A DNA stretch of 64,000 nt from Clostridium sp. Marseille-P299 (GCF_900078195.1 NZ_FJVE01000007.1:868001-932000), one strand, 5' to 3'. Counted from the stretch's first letter, positions 37,913-46,993 are shown. Numbers and translations are program-made. The notes: a model not told the origin generated them from the sequence alone.

Positions 37913-38341
37913 ATGAAATTAATTCGATTTATGATGAATAATCGACATAAGAAATTAACATTAAAAACCTATCTGCTCACTGGATATTATCGATTATGCA
38001 TACTTCTTATTCCTTTTAATAAATTAAAGAAGAGACTTGGTAGTATAAATGAGGAGTCTATTCAAAACGAATCAAATCGCAATTATAAAGAAGCAAGGCT
38101 TATTCAATGGGTAGTGGAACATGTTGCTCATAATTCACCCTGGGATAGCAAGTGTATGGTGCAGGCGTGGACGGCCCAACGGCTTTTAAGGAGTAAAAAT
38201 ATCTCATCTACTTTGTATCTTGGGGTAGGTAAGGATGATGAAGGTAAGATGATTGCACATGCGTGGATTCGAAGTGGACAATTTTATGTGACAGGTGGGA
38301 ACGGAGAAGGATATGCTATCGTAGCACGTTTTCGAGTATAA
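37913..38341 (+). CDS. Lasso leader peptidase (B2, transglutaminase-like)
   Basis: The 142-residue protein is a transglutaminase-fold cysteine protease that cuts the leader from the precursor. The catalytic cysteine is Cys81 in DSKCMVQAW and the histidine is His116 in AHAWIRSGQF. A hydrophobic N-terminal segment (about 20-35) matches the family. It is cotranscribed with the PqqD-like gene and followed by a strong terminator. Confidence 0.9.
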   Translation: MKLIRFMMNNRHKKLTLKTYLLTGYYRLCILLIPFNKLKKRLGSINEESIQNESNRNYKEARLIQWVVEHVAHNSPWDSKCMVQAWTAQRLLRSKNISSTLYLGVGKDDEGKMIAHAWIRSGQFYVTGGNGEGYAIVARFRV

Positions 38342-38370
38342 GTATTTTATAGAGTTGGTATAAAATACAT

Positions 38371-38405
38371 AAAAGGAATCATTTTCATAGAAAATGATTC
38401 CTTTT
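38371..38405. terminator. Bidirectional terminator between the B2 and SulP genes
   Basis: A perfect 15-bp stem, AAAAGGAATCATTTT with AAAATGATTCCTTTT, around a five-base loop. It closes the lasso cluster on the right. Confidence 0.9.
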
Positions 38406-38447
38406 ATGCTCCAAGCCAATATTATGTTAGTATCTATAATCCACTTT

Positions 38448-40109
38448 TTAAGCTGCTAACATTTCTGCCTTTTGTAATGCTTCATCAATATTCTTGCAGA
38501 AGTTTTCTTGGCCAATTTTTTGATAAAATCCAGCCTTTGTCATAACGGAAAAAGGCTGTTCTTGAACATGTGAGAATAGAAGTGTAATATTTTTCTTTCT
38601 ACAAATTCTCTCTATATTTTCTAGGGTATGTAGAGCAGTAACATCCATTGCTCCAACGCTTCTCATTCTTAGAATGATTACTTTAATATGGGCTTCATTT
38701 GCGTTCGTAATTTCCATAAATTTATCGGCAGCTGCAAAAAACATAGGGCCAGTAATTTCATAAACTAAAGTATGCTTTGGAACAACTTTTAAATTAATAT
38801 TTTCAGAATCAGATTCATTATCACTGTCTTCTTCCTGAATATATTTCCATCCTTTAATATCTGTAACATCAGCCATTCGTTTCATAAATAGTAAGGCAGT
38901 TAAAACCACACCAACTTCGATTGCAACTACTAAATCAAAGATGACTGTTAATAAGAAGGTTGTAACCAATACGATAATATCGCTTTTTGGTGCTGTCTTT
39001 ACTAAATTCACAAATACCCTCCATTCACTCATGTTGTACGCTACCATAATTAATACAGCAGCAAGAGTAGGCATTGGGATAAGTGCAGCGAGTGGCATTA
39101 GTACTAATAATATTAGTAGCAATGTAATTGAGTGAACAATACCAGCGATAGGAGTTCTACCACCATTTTTAACATTTGCAGCGGTACGTGCAATTGCACC
39201 GGTTGCAGGCAAACCACCAAATAAACTTGAGAATATGTTTCCAATACCCTGTGCAATTAATTCCATGTTTGAACGATGCTTACTTCCAATCATACCATCG
39301 GACACTACACAGGATAATAGTGATTCGATACCAGCTAAAATCGCGATTGTTAAAGCAGGTTGGAATAAACTTTTTATAGTGTGGAAATTTAAATCAGGAA
39401 TTTGCATTGTAGGGAATTTACTGGACAACTCACCATACACACTTCCAATCGTGCTTACATTCATACCTGAAAATTTAACGATTAAAGTGCTTACTATAAC
39501 AGCAATTAAAGAACCAGGTATTTTATCTGTTACTTTTGGCCAGAGAATTAAAATGAGTAAGGAAATTGCTCCAATTAGTAATGCTGACCAATTAATTGTA
39601 GTGATATGCTCTGCATAAGCTTTCATCTTTTCTAGAAATTCAGAAGGAACACTTCCCATAGATAATCCAAGAAAATCTTTTATCTGACCAGCAAATATTC
39701 CTACTGCGATTCCAGCAGTAAATCCGGTTGTAATTGTATAAGGAATAAATTTAATTAATGTTCCGAATCGCAACAAGCCCATAATAATTAATAAAAAACC
39801 TGCCATGATTGTTGCTATAATTAGTCCATTCATTCCATGCTCTTGTATTATTCCATAGATTATTACGACAAAAGCGGCCGTTGGACCACCAATTTGAACC
39901 CTACTGCCTCCAAAGAAAGAAATAAAAAATCCAGCAATAATGGCAGTATAAAGACCTCTTTCTGGATTTACACCCGATGCGATTGCAAGGGCAATGGATA
40001 ACGGAAGAGCAATAATTGCAACGATAATACCAGCAGTAATATCCTTTAGTAATTGCTCCTTTGAATAGTGCTTTAGCACTGAGAATAATTTTGGCTTAAG
40101 TTTCTCCAT
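38448..40109 (-). CDS. SulP-family anion transporter with STAS domain
   Basis: A transporter of sulfate, bicarbonate or similar anions. It has about 10 to 12 membrane helices with the family pattern GIIVAIIALPLSIALAIASG, GPTAAFVVIIYG and GGLPATGAIARTAAN. A C-terminal cytoplasmic STAS domain (about the last 110 residues) ends it. I start at ATG 40109 (MEKLKPK), with TTGGAGG eleven bases upstream; the frame opens at TTG 40127 inside that ribosome-binding site. The substrate is not deducible. Confidence 0.9.
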   Translation of the reverse strand: MEKLKPKLFSVLKHYSKEQLLKDITAGIIVAIIALPLSIALAIASGVNPERGLYTAIIAGFFISFFGGSRVQIGGPTAAFVVIIYGIIQEHGMNGLIIATIMAGFLLIIMGLLRFGTLIKFIPYTITTGFTAGIAVGIFAGQIKDFLGLSMGSVPSEFLEKMKAYAEHITTINWSALLIGAISLLILILWPKVTDKIPGSLIAVIVSTLIVKFSGMNVSTIGSVYGELSSKFPTMQIPDLNFHTIKSLFQPALTIAILAGIESLLSCVVSDGMIGSKHRSNMELIAQGIGNIFSSLFGGLPATGAIARTAANVKNGGRTPIAGIVHSITLLLILLVLMPLAALIPMPTLAAVLIMVAYNMSEWRVFVNLVKTAPKSDIIVLVTTFLLTVIFDLVVAIEVGVVLTALLFMKRMADVTDIKGWKYIQEEDSDNESDSENINLKVVPKHTLVYEITGPMFFAAADKFMEITNANEAHIKVIILRMRSVGAMDVTALHTLENIERICRKKNITLLFSHVQEQPFSVMTKAGFYQKIGQENFCKNIDEALQKAEMLAA

Positions 40110-40593
40110 CCTACATAAGTCCTCCAATAATTTTATCTTTTGTTTGATTCCGTCAATAGAATAACAAGATTATAAACCGTATATATTGTCAAGGATCAAA
40201 CGTTTCGTATGTAATTGCATGTAATAGATAAACTTAAGTGATGGAACACACATCAGTGGAAGATGTCATTATGTAACTTCGTAATAAAATAAAATTTAAG
40301 ATAGGAATCTCAAATGAGCATCTCACCTATATGAGCAAACATTATTTTATTAGGGAACAACATAAAATGTAACACTTAATATAATAGTACATAAAAAAAG
40401 TAGTAAAAAATACTACAGATAGATGAAAATCATGTCTATTACCTAGATAACTACTTATATCTATTCATAAATTAAACATACTATTAAAATATTATGTCGA
40501 ATGTAAATATTTTTCAAGAGATGATTTTAAAATATTATATTTTTATAAAATAATTATAAAAAAAATGGAATAAGGCGTGTATTTATGTGAGAA
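40110..40593. other. Long A+T-rich intergenic region
   Basis: No gene was found in these 480 bases. The part next to 40110 must hold the promoter of the leftward SulP gene, but I could not single it out. The rest is very A+T-rich. Confidence 0.5.
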
Positions 40594-40623
40594 CTGCCCG
40601 AAAATGAAATTATTTTCGGGCAG
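40594..40623 (-). terminator. Strong hairpin downstream of the polyol-dehydrogenase gene
   Basis: CTGCCCGAAAAT and ATTTTCGGGCAG form a perfect 12-bp stem over a six-base loop, 20 bases after the leftward stop codon. Neither side has a T run, so it may protect the 3' end rather than terminate by itself. Confidence 0.55.
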
Positions 40624-40642
40624 CTTGTAAATCGTGAAGACC

Positions 40643-41764
40643 TTATTTATTATTTTCTAACAACTTTCTTCCAGCCGCATCGGCGTCTTTGATTGCTTGA
40701 ATAAATTTTTCTTCCGTTGGATTGCCAGGTACATAGCTCCATTCAATAACAGAAGAAGCCTTTTTAGCTATGATCGGAAGATGCTCATTCGTTAAGCCAA
40801 TTTCAGCCATGGTTATAGGAAGACCAACACTATGGTTAAATTCAAGGATTCGATCTCTTTCTTTGAAGTTTTGTTCATATGTAAGTTGACATAAAACTCC
40901 AAAAGAAACAATTTCGCCATGTAGATGTTTTTCACAGGAAGGTATTAGTGAACTGCCATAATATACGCAGTGAGCAAGTGAACTGTTATAGTAGTAATTT
41001 TCCGTTGGATCTGGTTGGTTTTGGTTTACTGTACAGTTGGATACAATACCTGTAAGCATAATGATGTCAAGGGCAACCTGCTCAAGCTCGAAAGAAACTT
41101 GGTTGTTTTTGCAGTCTTCAATTGCCTTTTTGCCAAGTGTAATCAATGGGGAGGCACAGGTTTTAGCAATTCCAAGACCTAATAATGGAAGGTGATGAAG
41201 TTTCTTTTCCTGACACGCAAAAGCTACTTCGTATTCCTTTGAAAGAGCATCTCCCACACCAGCCCAAAACATATTATAAGGGGACTCTGCAATAATTTTT
41301 GTATTTATAAATGTGTGGTTGGCAGGCTGTTTTTGATAATAATATTCTTTAAAAGAACCATCCTCATTATAAATTACACTTAAATTTGTACAAGCTGCGC
41401 AATTCGATGCAAGAGTTGGAAATGTGAATACTGGTTTCTCAAGCATATCTCCAAGCGTCTTAACTGTATCACAGGCTCTACCACCACCGACAGCAAAGAG
41501 CATATCAGCTTGTTGTACCAGTGAATTATTTTTTAAGTTTTCAACGTTTTCCATTGTAGAATCTCCACCATACCAAACGTATCCAAGAATGGTAACTTGT
41601 GATCCTGCAATACCTTTTTCTAACGCATCCTTCGCTTTTTCCATAGCAGTTTTGCCGCCTACAACTACTGCATTCTTTCCAAAGTATCTTGTAATGTATG
41701 GGATTTCCTGATAGCAATCCTCTCCAACACTGTAATTAGGTAAAAATATGTTCTGATTTTTCAT
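40643..41764 (-). CDS. Glycerol-dehydrogenase-like (group III iron-containing alcohol dehydrogenase) enzyme
   Basis: The 373-residue NAD-dependent enzyme has the GGG nucleotide-binding turn (FAVGGGRACDTVK) and the FPTLASNCAACTNLSVIY segment. Histidine and aspartate ligands appear in GVGDALSKEYE and HLHGEIVSFG. The family oxidises glycerol or related polyols or reduces the matching ketones. It stands alone behind a leader RNA with an intrinsic terminator, so expression is probably gated by attenuation. The true substrate is uncertain. Confidence 0.85.
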   Translation of the reverse strand: MKNQNIFLPNYSVGEDCYQEIPYITRYFGKNAVVVGGKTAMEKAKDALEKGIAGSQVTILGYVWYGGDSTMENVENLKNNSLVQQADMLFAVGGGRACDTVKTLGDMLEKPVFTFPTLASNCAACTNLSVIYNEDGSFKEYYYQKQPANHTFINTKIIAESPYNMFWAGVGDALSKEYEVAFACQEKKLHHLPLLGLGIAKTCASPLITLGKKAIEDCKNNQVSFELEQVALDIIMLTGIVSNCTVNQNQPDPTENYYYNSSLAHCVYYGSSLIPSCEKHLHGEIVSFGVLCQLTYEQNFKERDRILEFNHSVGLPITMAEIGLTNEHLPIIAKKASSVIEWSYVPGNPTEEKFIQAIKDADAAGRKLLENNK

Positions 41765-41833
41765 AATTAAGAACTCCTTTAGTTTCTAGTCTATATGAAA
41801 GGTAGAGAGTAATATGAAGTAGCGTTCCAAATT

Positions 41834-41936
41834 AAAAAAGCTATCCATCCAACTTGGATGAATAGCGCGATTTAGTTCTGCTTTTCTATGCCTAGCTTAA
41901 AAGGGCTACTCCTTCTTTTTTCAGCGATACCTATTC
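41834..41936 (-). ncRNA. Attenuator/riboswitch-like leader of the polyol-dehydrogenase gene
   Basis: On the minus strand a terminator (GCTATTCATCC, loop AAGTT, GGATGGATAGC, then TTTTTT) sits at 41834-41866, upstream of the coding region. One pair is a U-G wobble only in the minus-strand RNA, so the fold belongs to the leader. The upstream GAATAG (41931-41936), followed after four bases by CGC, can pair with GCGCTATTC of the terminator arm. This gives a competing helix enclosing about 60 bases with a further AAAAG/CTTTT hairpin. The architecture is that of a riboswitch or protein-controlled attenuator. It matches no class I can recall. Confidence 0.55.
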
Positions 41937-41950
41937 AATAATTAAATAAA

Positions 41951-41979
41951 ATAATATAATAGTTAAATTAGTATGTCAA
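41951..41979 (-). promoter_or_regulatory. Strong promoter of the polyol-dehydrogenase gene
   Basis: On the minus strand, consensus TTGACA, exactly 17 bases and TATTAT, starting the transcript just before the leader structure. Confidence 0.8.
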
Positions 41980-42238
41980 GTTAATTTGTTGAATTATTAG
42001 TGTATAGACTTGAAGATGTATATACAATTAATAAAAATATGGAAATTTATATTGGAAAATGATGGCGGTAATTTATAGTATATAACGTCTTGAAAGTTTT
42101 TTAATTAACGATACAAAAATGATACATACTTATGCTAAAATACGTAAAGTAAAGTTATAGATAATATATTAAAGATTATGAATATAGATGAATACAATCA
42201 GGACTATTATGCGTTTCTCGATTGGATAGGAGAAAGAA
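41980..42238. other. Non-coding region before the two-component operon
   Basis: No gene or clear structure was seen. A TAAAAT near 42136 could be the -10 of the rightward operon, but no good -35 accompanies it. Confidence 0.4.
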
Positions 42239-42895
42239 ATGATTAAAATACTAATTGTTGAAGATGAAAAACCTATATCAAATCTAATTTTTCTTAGTTT
42301 AAGTTCCGCTGGTTATGAATGTGAAACAGCATATGATGGTATGGAAGCTTCTGATAAATTATTAGAAAAAAGATACGACTTAATATTACTTGATATAATG
42401 CTACCAAAAGTGAATGGCTATGAAGTATTAGAGTTTGTAAAACCAATGGATATACCAGTAATTATCATATCAGCAAAAGGAAAATTAGAGGATAGAATAA
42501 AAGGATTAAAACTGGGGGCAGATGATTATTTAACTAAACCCTTTGAAATATTAGAACTTTTAGCAAGAGTAGAGAGTGTATTAAGAAGATGCCATAAAAG
42601 TTCAGATATTATAGAATACGAAGATGTTTCTATCAATTTGAAGGGCCATCTAGTTAAGAAGGCAGATAAAGTGATTAACTTAACAGAAAAAGAATTCAAT
42701 CTATTAGTCTTTTTTATACAAAATAAGAATGTTGCATTGTATCGGGAACAGATTTATGAAAGAGTCTGGGAAGGAGAATATAAAGGAGACACTAGAACAG
42801 TTGATTTACATATTCAACGGTTAAGAAAAAAAATGGGATGGGAAAAGAAAATTATTTCCATTCATAAAATAGGTTATATGTTGGAGGAGTCATGA
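42239..42895 (+). CDS. OmpR/PhoB-family response regulator
   Basis: The receiver domain (VEDEK acidic pocket, phospho-acceptor in LILLDIMLPKVNGYE, lysine in YLTKPFE) is followed by a winged-helix DNA-binding domain (NLTEKEFNLLVFFIQNKN, TVDLHIQRLRKKMG). The length of 218 is typical. The stop overlaps the kinase ATG by four bases (ATGA), so the two are translationally coupled. Confidence 0.92.
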   Translation: MIKILIVEDEKPISNLIFLSLSSAGYECETAYDGMEASDKLLEKRYDLILLDIMLPKVNGYEVLEFVKPMDIPVIIISAKGKLEDRIKGLKLGADDYLTKPFEILELLARVESVLRRCHKSSDIIEYEDVSINLKGHLVKKADKVINLTEKEFNLLVFFIQNKNVALYREQIYERVWEGEYKGDTRTVDLHIQRLRKKMGWEKKIISIHKIGYMLEES

Positions 42896-44295
42896 AATTT
42901 TCATTGAAAATCTTTATTAGTACATTTTTGCTCGTGATGCTAACGTTATGTGTAGGTGAAACCATAGTGCTTTCAATTACATTTAATAAAGAGCTAAGAA
43001 GTGAGATAGAACAGGGGAAAAATGAAAACTTAATGATGCGAATGCAAATTGCAACATTAACAAAAAATTATAATAAATCCATATACCGGAATGAAAGAGA
43101 GGTCTTAGAAACTGTATTAAAGACCCTTACAAAAAGCTGGAAATATGAAAACCGGCAATATTTGATTTTAGATCAATATAAAAATGTAAGAGAAGAAAAT
43201 GGTAGATATTTTAATTTAATATCTCTAAAAGAATTCCCAGAGAATGAAGAGGCCTTAAAATATAACATAAATAAAATAGAAGATAGGTATTATCTTTCAA
43301 TGTGCACAAGACTGAATATGGAGGAAGATATCTTTATCATAAATACGCGTGATATTTCAGAGCTATTCGAGGATAGAGATGAATTACTGCGGATAGCTTT
43401 TATCGTGAATTTGTTCATTGGAGGTATTGGTGCTGCTTTTAATTGGATTATTGTATATAAAATATCAAAACCAATTAGAGAGATGACCCTTGCAACAAAA
43501 AAAATAAAAGAAGGCAGTTTCGGAGTAAAAGTCAGTACGAGAAATAAAGATGAGTTAGGTGTTCTAGCAGACTGCTTTAATGGGATGATAGAATCCTTAG
43601 ATGAAAAAATACTGGAACTAAAAGATGCCGCAAGAAGACAGGAAGATTTCGTTGGAAGTTTTGCACACGAAATAAAAACTCCACTAACATCCATTATTGG
43701 GTATGCTGATCTTTTGCGAAGTAAGAAGATGGATACTGAAACAACATTTATGGCTGCAAATTATATTTTTACTGAAGGAAAAAGGCTTGAAAATATTTCA
43801 ATTAAGCTTTTGGAATTGATTGTTGAAAAGAATAACAAAGTACAAATGAGTGAAATTTTTGTAGACCAATTACTTTGTGAAGTTGTAGAAATATTAAAAC
43901 CTGTTCTTGAGGAAAAAAGTATAAAAGTTATTATGAACACGGAACATTTTCTTATAAATGTAGATGTGGAACTGATGAAGACAGTTTTTATCAATGTCAT
44001 AGACAATGCAAGAAAGGCAGTTGATATAAATGGTATTATTACGATAGAAGCACATAGGGCAGATGAAAAAGTTACAATTGAAATTATCGATAATGGGAGA
44101 GGAATTCCAAAAGAGGATCTAGAGAAAATTACGGAAGCCTTTTATAGAGTAGATAAATCCCGAGCTAGAAAAGAAGGTGGCGTAGGACTAGGTTTGAGTA
44201 TCACTGAACAGATTATTAAGTTACATCATGGAGAAATTAAATTTGATAGTGAACTGAATAAAGGGACAAGAGTTTGTATTAGTTGGAGGTGTTAG
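42892..44295 (+). CDS. Membrane sensor histidine kinase
   Basis: The 467-residue kinase has two membrane helices (about 7-29 and 163-185) flanking a roughly 130-residue outside domain. HAMP, HisKA (FVGSFAHEIKTPLTSIIGYA, His at about 259) and HATPase (NVIDNARKA, DNGRGIP, GVGLGLSI) follow. It partners the regulator encoded just upstream. The sensor region has no recognisable domain, so the signal is unknown. Confidence 0.92.
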   Translation: MKFSLKIFISTFLLVMLTLCVGETIVLSITFNKELRSEIEQGKNENLMMRMQIATLTKNYNKSIYRNEREVLETVLKTLTKSWKYENRQYLILDQYKNVREENGRYFNLISLKEFPENEEALKYNINKIEDRYYLSMCTRLNMEEDIFIINTRDISELFEDRDELLRIAFIVNLFIGGIGAAFNWIIVYKISKPIREMTLATKKIKEGSFGVKVSTRNKDELGVLADCFNGMIESLDEKILELKDAARRQEDFVGSFAHEIKTPLTSIIGYADLLRSKKMDTETTFMAANYIFTEGKRLENISIKLLELIVEKNNKVQMSEIFVDQLLCEVVEILKPVLEEKSIKVIMNTEHFLINVDVELMKTVFINVIDNARKAVDINGIITIEAHRADEKVTIEIIDNGRGIPKEDLEKITEAFYRVDKSRARKEGGVGLGLSITEQIIKLHHGEIKFDSELNKGTRVCISWRC

Positions 44296-44296
44296 G

Positions 44297-44854
44297 ATGA
44301 AAACATTCATTAGATATTTATTTGGTGGAGTTGTGACAGTATCTATTGTTTTAGTCTTTATGATATTCTCGCACATATATTTTTCCTTTAAGGATAAGAA
44401 AACATTAAGCAATGAAAAAAGCATAGATATTACGGCTGTGGATATAAAGGATTCCGATTTGTTGTTGATGACGATTGAGGAAAAAATAAATATGTTAAAT
44501 AGTAATATGGATATAGAAAGTGTAAGCCTTGAGACCGGAGACACTTATAGTTTATATGAGGCAAGAAAGCAATGTTTTAAGGAGCTTAGTAAATTATCAT
44601 CCTTAGAAATGGATATCTATGGTCCTGTTTATCAAGAAATTGACATACGACCATATTTATTAATAAATGCGAAAACTCCTTCTCAGACAATGTTAGTCTG
44701 GTCGGGAAATGTAAAGATTAAGGATATTTCATATAATGTGGTGCTAGAAGAAGAATCCGGAAAGCTAATAAAATTAGAGTCGGATGAGTGGAATAACAAT
44801 GAGTTTAAAGAAAGTGTTCAAAAGGAATGGGAAAATTATTTGCAAGCGGAGTAG
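44297..44854 (+). CDS. Membrane-anchored protein of unknown function
   Basis: The 185-residue protein has one N-terminal membrane helix (about 7-27) and an extracytoplasmic remainder. I recognise no domain. It starts one base after the kinase stop (TTAGGATG), so it belongs to the same operon. Its position suggests an accessory sensor or the output of the two-component system. The C-terminal half (IRPYLLINAKTPSQTMLVWSG) has the look of a small alpha/beta fold. Confidence 0.7.
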   Translation: MKTFIRYLFGGVVTVSIVLVFMIFSHIYFSFKDKKTLSNEKSIDITAVDIKDSDLLLMTIEEKINMLNSNMDIESVSLETGDTYSLYEARKQCFKELSKLSSLEMDIYGPVYQEIDIRPYLLINAKTPSQTMLVWSGNVKIKDISYNVVLEEESGKLIKLESDEWNNNEFKESVQKEWENYLQAE

Positions 44855-44907
44855 GATGATACAAATTAGATACATTTTATTGCTAAGATAAATTTATAAG
44901 AAAATAC

Positions 44908-44932
44908 AAAAGAACTCGCGGCGGCTTCTTTT
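44908..44932 (+). terminator. Weak terminator-like hairpin after the two-component operon
   Basis: AAAAGAA and TTCTTTT form a 7-bp stem over a G+C-rich eleven-base loop. It is short, so confidence is low. Confidence 0.35.
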
Positions 44933-44975
44933 CATAATTTTATAGTTGTAGTGGGTAAAAGAATAGGAGAATAAA

Positions 44976-45746
44976 ATGAGAAAAAATTTAAAAGGTAAAA
45001 TTGCAATTACAAGTTTAGCAATCATTGTTATTTTAGGTGGTGCCATCTATGTAAGGAACTCAAAAAATCACAACAATAATACAAATGTTGGAATTACTCA
45101 AGCAGAAAGCAATGGAAAAACTGAAGATGAAAATGTAGGAGATAAGAATAACTTAAATACGAATGTAACAGATAATTCAGATGAAACCGGTAATTTAGAT
45201 GAAAACACTAATTTAGAAGTGCCAATGGTTGCATTGCCAGACAAAATTACTGGTATGAAGTCTGAAACTGCTGTGAATGCAGAACTACGAGATTTAATAA
45301 TAGATTACTATGAAATTCCAGAAGAATACTATGGAGAAACTAAATATTATTATAATTATGTGGATTTAGATAACGATGGAACAAATGAAATTTTTGCTGT
45401 TGTTATGGGATCATATACAAGTGGAACAGGTGGAAGTTCTGCTCTTTGGTTAACAGAAAATGCAGGGAAATGGCATATCAAACAAGATTTTACATTAATA
45501 AATCCACCAGTTATCATAAGTGATACTATGACAAATGGTGTACATGATTTAGTAGTTCCTTACTATGGTGGTGGAGCAGAAGGTAATTATGCTATTTTAA
45601 AATATAAAGATGGTGAATATACAAGGGTTTCCGATAGCGAGACGGTTAAAGACATAGACAATATTACAGGAACAGCAATTTTAGCAAATGATATTCCAGC
45701 GGAAAGAGACGCAGGTATTGAAGCACATACTTTACTTGATGAGTAA
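44976..45746 (+). CDS. Secreted or membrane-anchored protein with a calcium-loop-like domain
   Basis: The 256 residues begin with an uncleaved or signal-like hydrophobic helix (about 10-26). A roughly 60-residue Asn/Asp/Glu/Thr linker follows, then a globular domain (about 100-256). The domain includes DLDNDGTNEIFAVV, a DxDxDG-type loop as found in FG-GAP/VCBS-like or calcium-binding folds. No lipobox cysteine is present. The function is unknown. It lies 121 bases after the preceding operon and may be separately transcribed. Confidence 0.65.
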   Translation: MRKNLKGKIAITSLAIIVILGGAIYVRNSKNHNNNTNVGITQAESNGKTEDENVGDKNNLNTNVTDNSDETGNLDENTNLEVPMVALPDKITGMKSETAVNAELRDLIIDYYEIPEEYYGETKYYYNYVDLDNDGTNEIFAVVMGSYTSGTGGSSALWLTENAGKWHIKQDFTLINPPVIISDTMTNGVHDLVVPYYGGGAEGNYAILKYKDGEYTRVSDSETVKDIDNITGTAILANDIPAERDAGIEAHTLLDE

Positions 45747-45930
45747 AACAAAATAGACTAATACAAAATGACATGTACAAAATAACAAATTCAAAATATC
45801 AAATACAATATAACAATACAAAATAACAAATATAATAAATACAAAATAACAAATACAAAATAACAAATACAATACAAAATAATAAATATAAAATACCTAT
45901 ACAAAATACCTATTCAAAATTATAAAATAT
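45747..45930. repeat. A-rich minisatellite after the secreted-protein gene
   Basis: Imperfect copies of a unit close to TACAAAATAACAAA (about 14 bp, with shorter variants) fill the region. The plus strand is almost pure A with a few C and T. It is non-coding in both directions. Confidence 0.75.
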
Positions 45931-45945
45931 TGTTAAATATTTTAT

Positions 45946-46008
45946 AAAATCCCAGTAGTGCTATAAAGGTTAGAATACTTGCCTTATTGCATTTCTGGGA
46001 TTTTGTTT
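45946..46008. terminator. Bidirectional terminator between the repeat and the hydrolase gene
   Basis: AAAATCCCAG pairs with CTGGGATTTT across a large loop that contains a further AGTGC/GCATT-like stem. T-rich sequence follows on both sides. Confidence 0.65.
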
Positions 46009-46023
46009 CGTAAACGTTTTTAT

Positions 46024-46836
46024 TTATCCTTCAATAAACTTTACCAATTCCTCATTAAATCGATCTTTCTCATCATAAAATGTTGCATGACCACTATAAT
46101 AAAATGGGAGTAGATCTGATGTTTTAATGTTTTGGTTTTGTATTTCCCCAAGTTGAAAAGGAACGACCTTATCATGAATTCCATGAATGATTAAAGTTGG
46201 AACCGTTATAGTCTCTAAATCTGAAAAAAGCACCTCATTTATCCAGGTATTTGCGATGGCAGCAGTTGCCCAACCAGCAGCTTGCAATCCTAACTGGAAG
46301 AACCATTCTGAAAAGCCTTGTGTAATGTGTTGAAAGAAAAAGGTATCACCAAAATCTTGTAGCATTTTCGGACGATCGTTGTATGTACCTTGAATTATCT
46401 GTAAAACAACTTCTTTATCTAATCCATATGGGAAATTAGGGCGTTTAATAAGGCTAGGAGCTGCAGCATCAAAAAGAGCGAGTTTTGATACACGATGTTC
46501 TTTGTGTCTACTCATATATCGAATAGCCATTGCCCCACCAGTTGAATGCCCAGCAAGTGTAATGTCACTAAGTCCTAAGGCATCAATGATATCTCTAACG
46601 TCATCAGATAAGGTATTATAATCGTACCCCGTCCAAGGTTTATCTGAATTTCCAAACCCTCTGGTGTCTATTCCAATGCACCGATATCCTAACCTTGGGA
46701 GTACATCGAATTGATATTCAAACAATTTATGACTTCCAGGCCATCCATGAAGAAAAAGGATTGTTTTTTCCCCTTTCGGATTAAGATCTTCAACATAAAT
46801 ATTAACATGATCTCTTGTTTCAATATAAAATCCCAT
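46024..46836 (-). CDS. Alpha/beta-hydrolase
   Basis: The 270-residue enzyme has the oxyanion motif LHGWPGS, nucleophile elbow GHSTGGA, acid in HGIHDKVVPF and catalytic His in YSGHATFYDEKD, a complete triad. It resembles the non-haem haloperoxidase/esterase group. I start at ATG 46836 with TTGGAGG five bases upstream; a TTG at 46848 lies within that ribosome-binding site. The substrate is unknown. Confidence 0.87.
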   Translation of the reverse strand: MGFYIETRDHVNIYVEDLNPKGEKTILFLHGWPGSHKLFEYQFDVLPRLGYRCIGIDTRGFGNSDKPWTGYDYNTLSDDVRDIIDALGLSDITLAGHSTGGAMAIRYMSRHKEHRVSKLALFDAAAPSLIKRPNFPYGLDKEVVLQIIQGTYNDRPKMLQDFGDTFFFQHITQGFSEWFFQLGLQAAGWATAAIANTWINEVLFSDLETITVPTLIIHGIHDKVVPFQLGEIQNQNIKTSDLLPFYYSGHATFYDEKDRFNEELVKFIEG

Positions 46837-46964
46837 AATTACCTCCAATGAAAAATACTAATCGTTATATCATTATTCGCATAAATTATGAATTATGAAT
46901 GATGGGACAGTTGGAATGTTTGAATTCACATGATATGATAACAGAATATTGCGAAGTTAAGTGA

Positions 46965-46993
46965 TTGACAGTAGTATCCAATTGGAATACTAT
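46965..46993 (+). promoter_or_regulatory. recQ promoter with a dyad in the spacer
   Basis: Consensus TTGACA, a 17-base spacer and TACTAT. A near-perfect palindrome, TAGTATCCAATTGG-AATACTA, fills the spacer and -10 (46972-46992). This suggests a repressor or activator site. It lies about 170 bases before the recQ start. I saw no LexA-type box. Confidence 0.6.

Noticed and set aside
41834..41979. T-box or known riboswitch class for the polyol-dehydrogenase leader
   Set aside because: No T-box GGGUGG-type sequence, and no match to the cores of the common classes I know; kept as unclassified.
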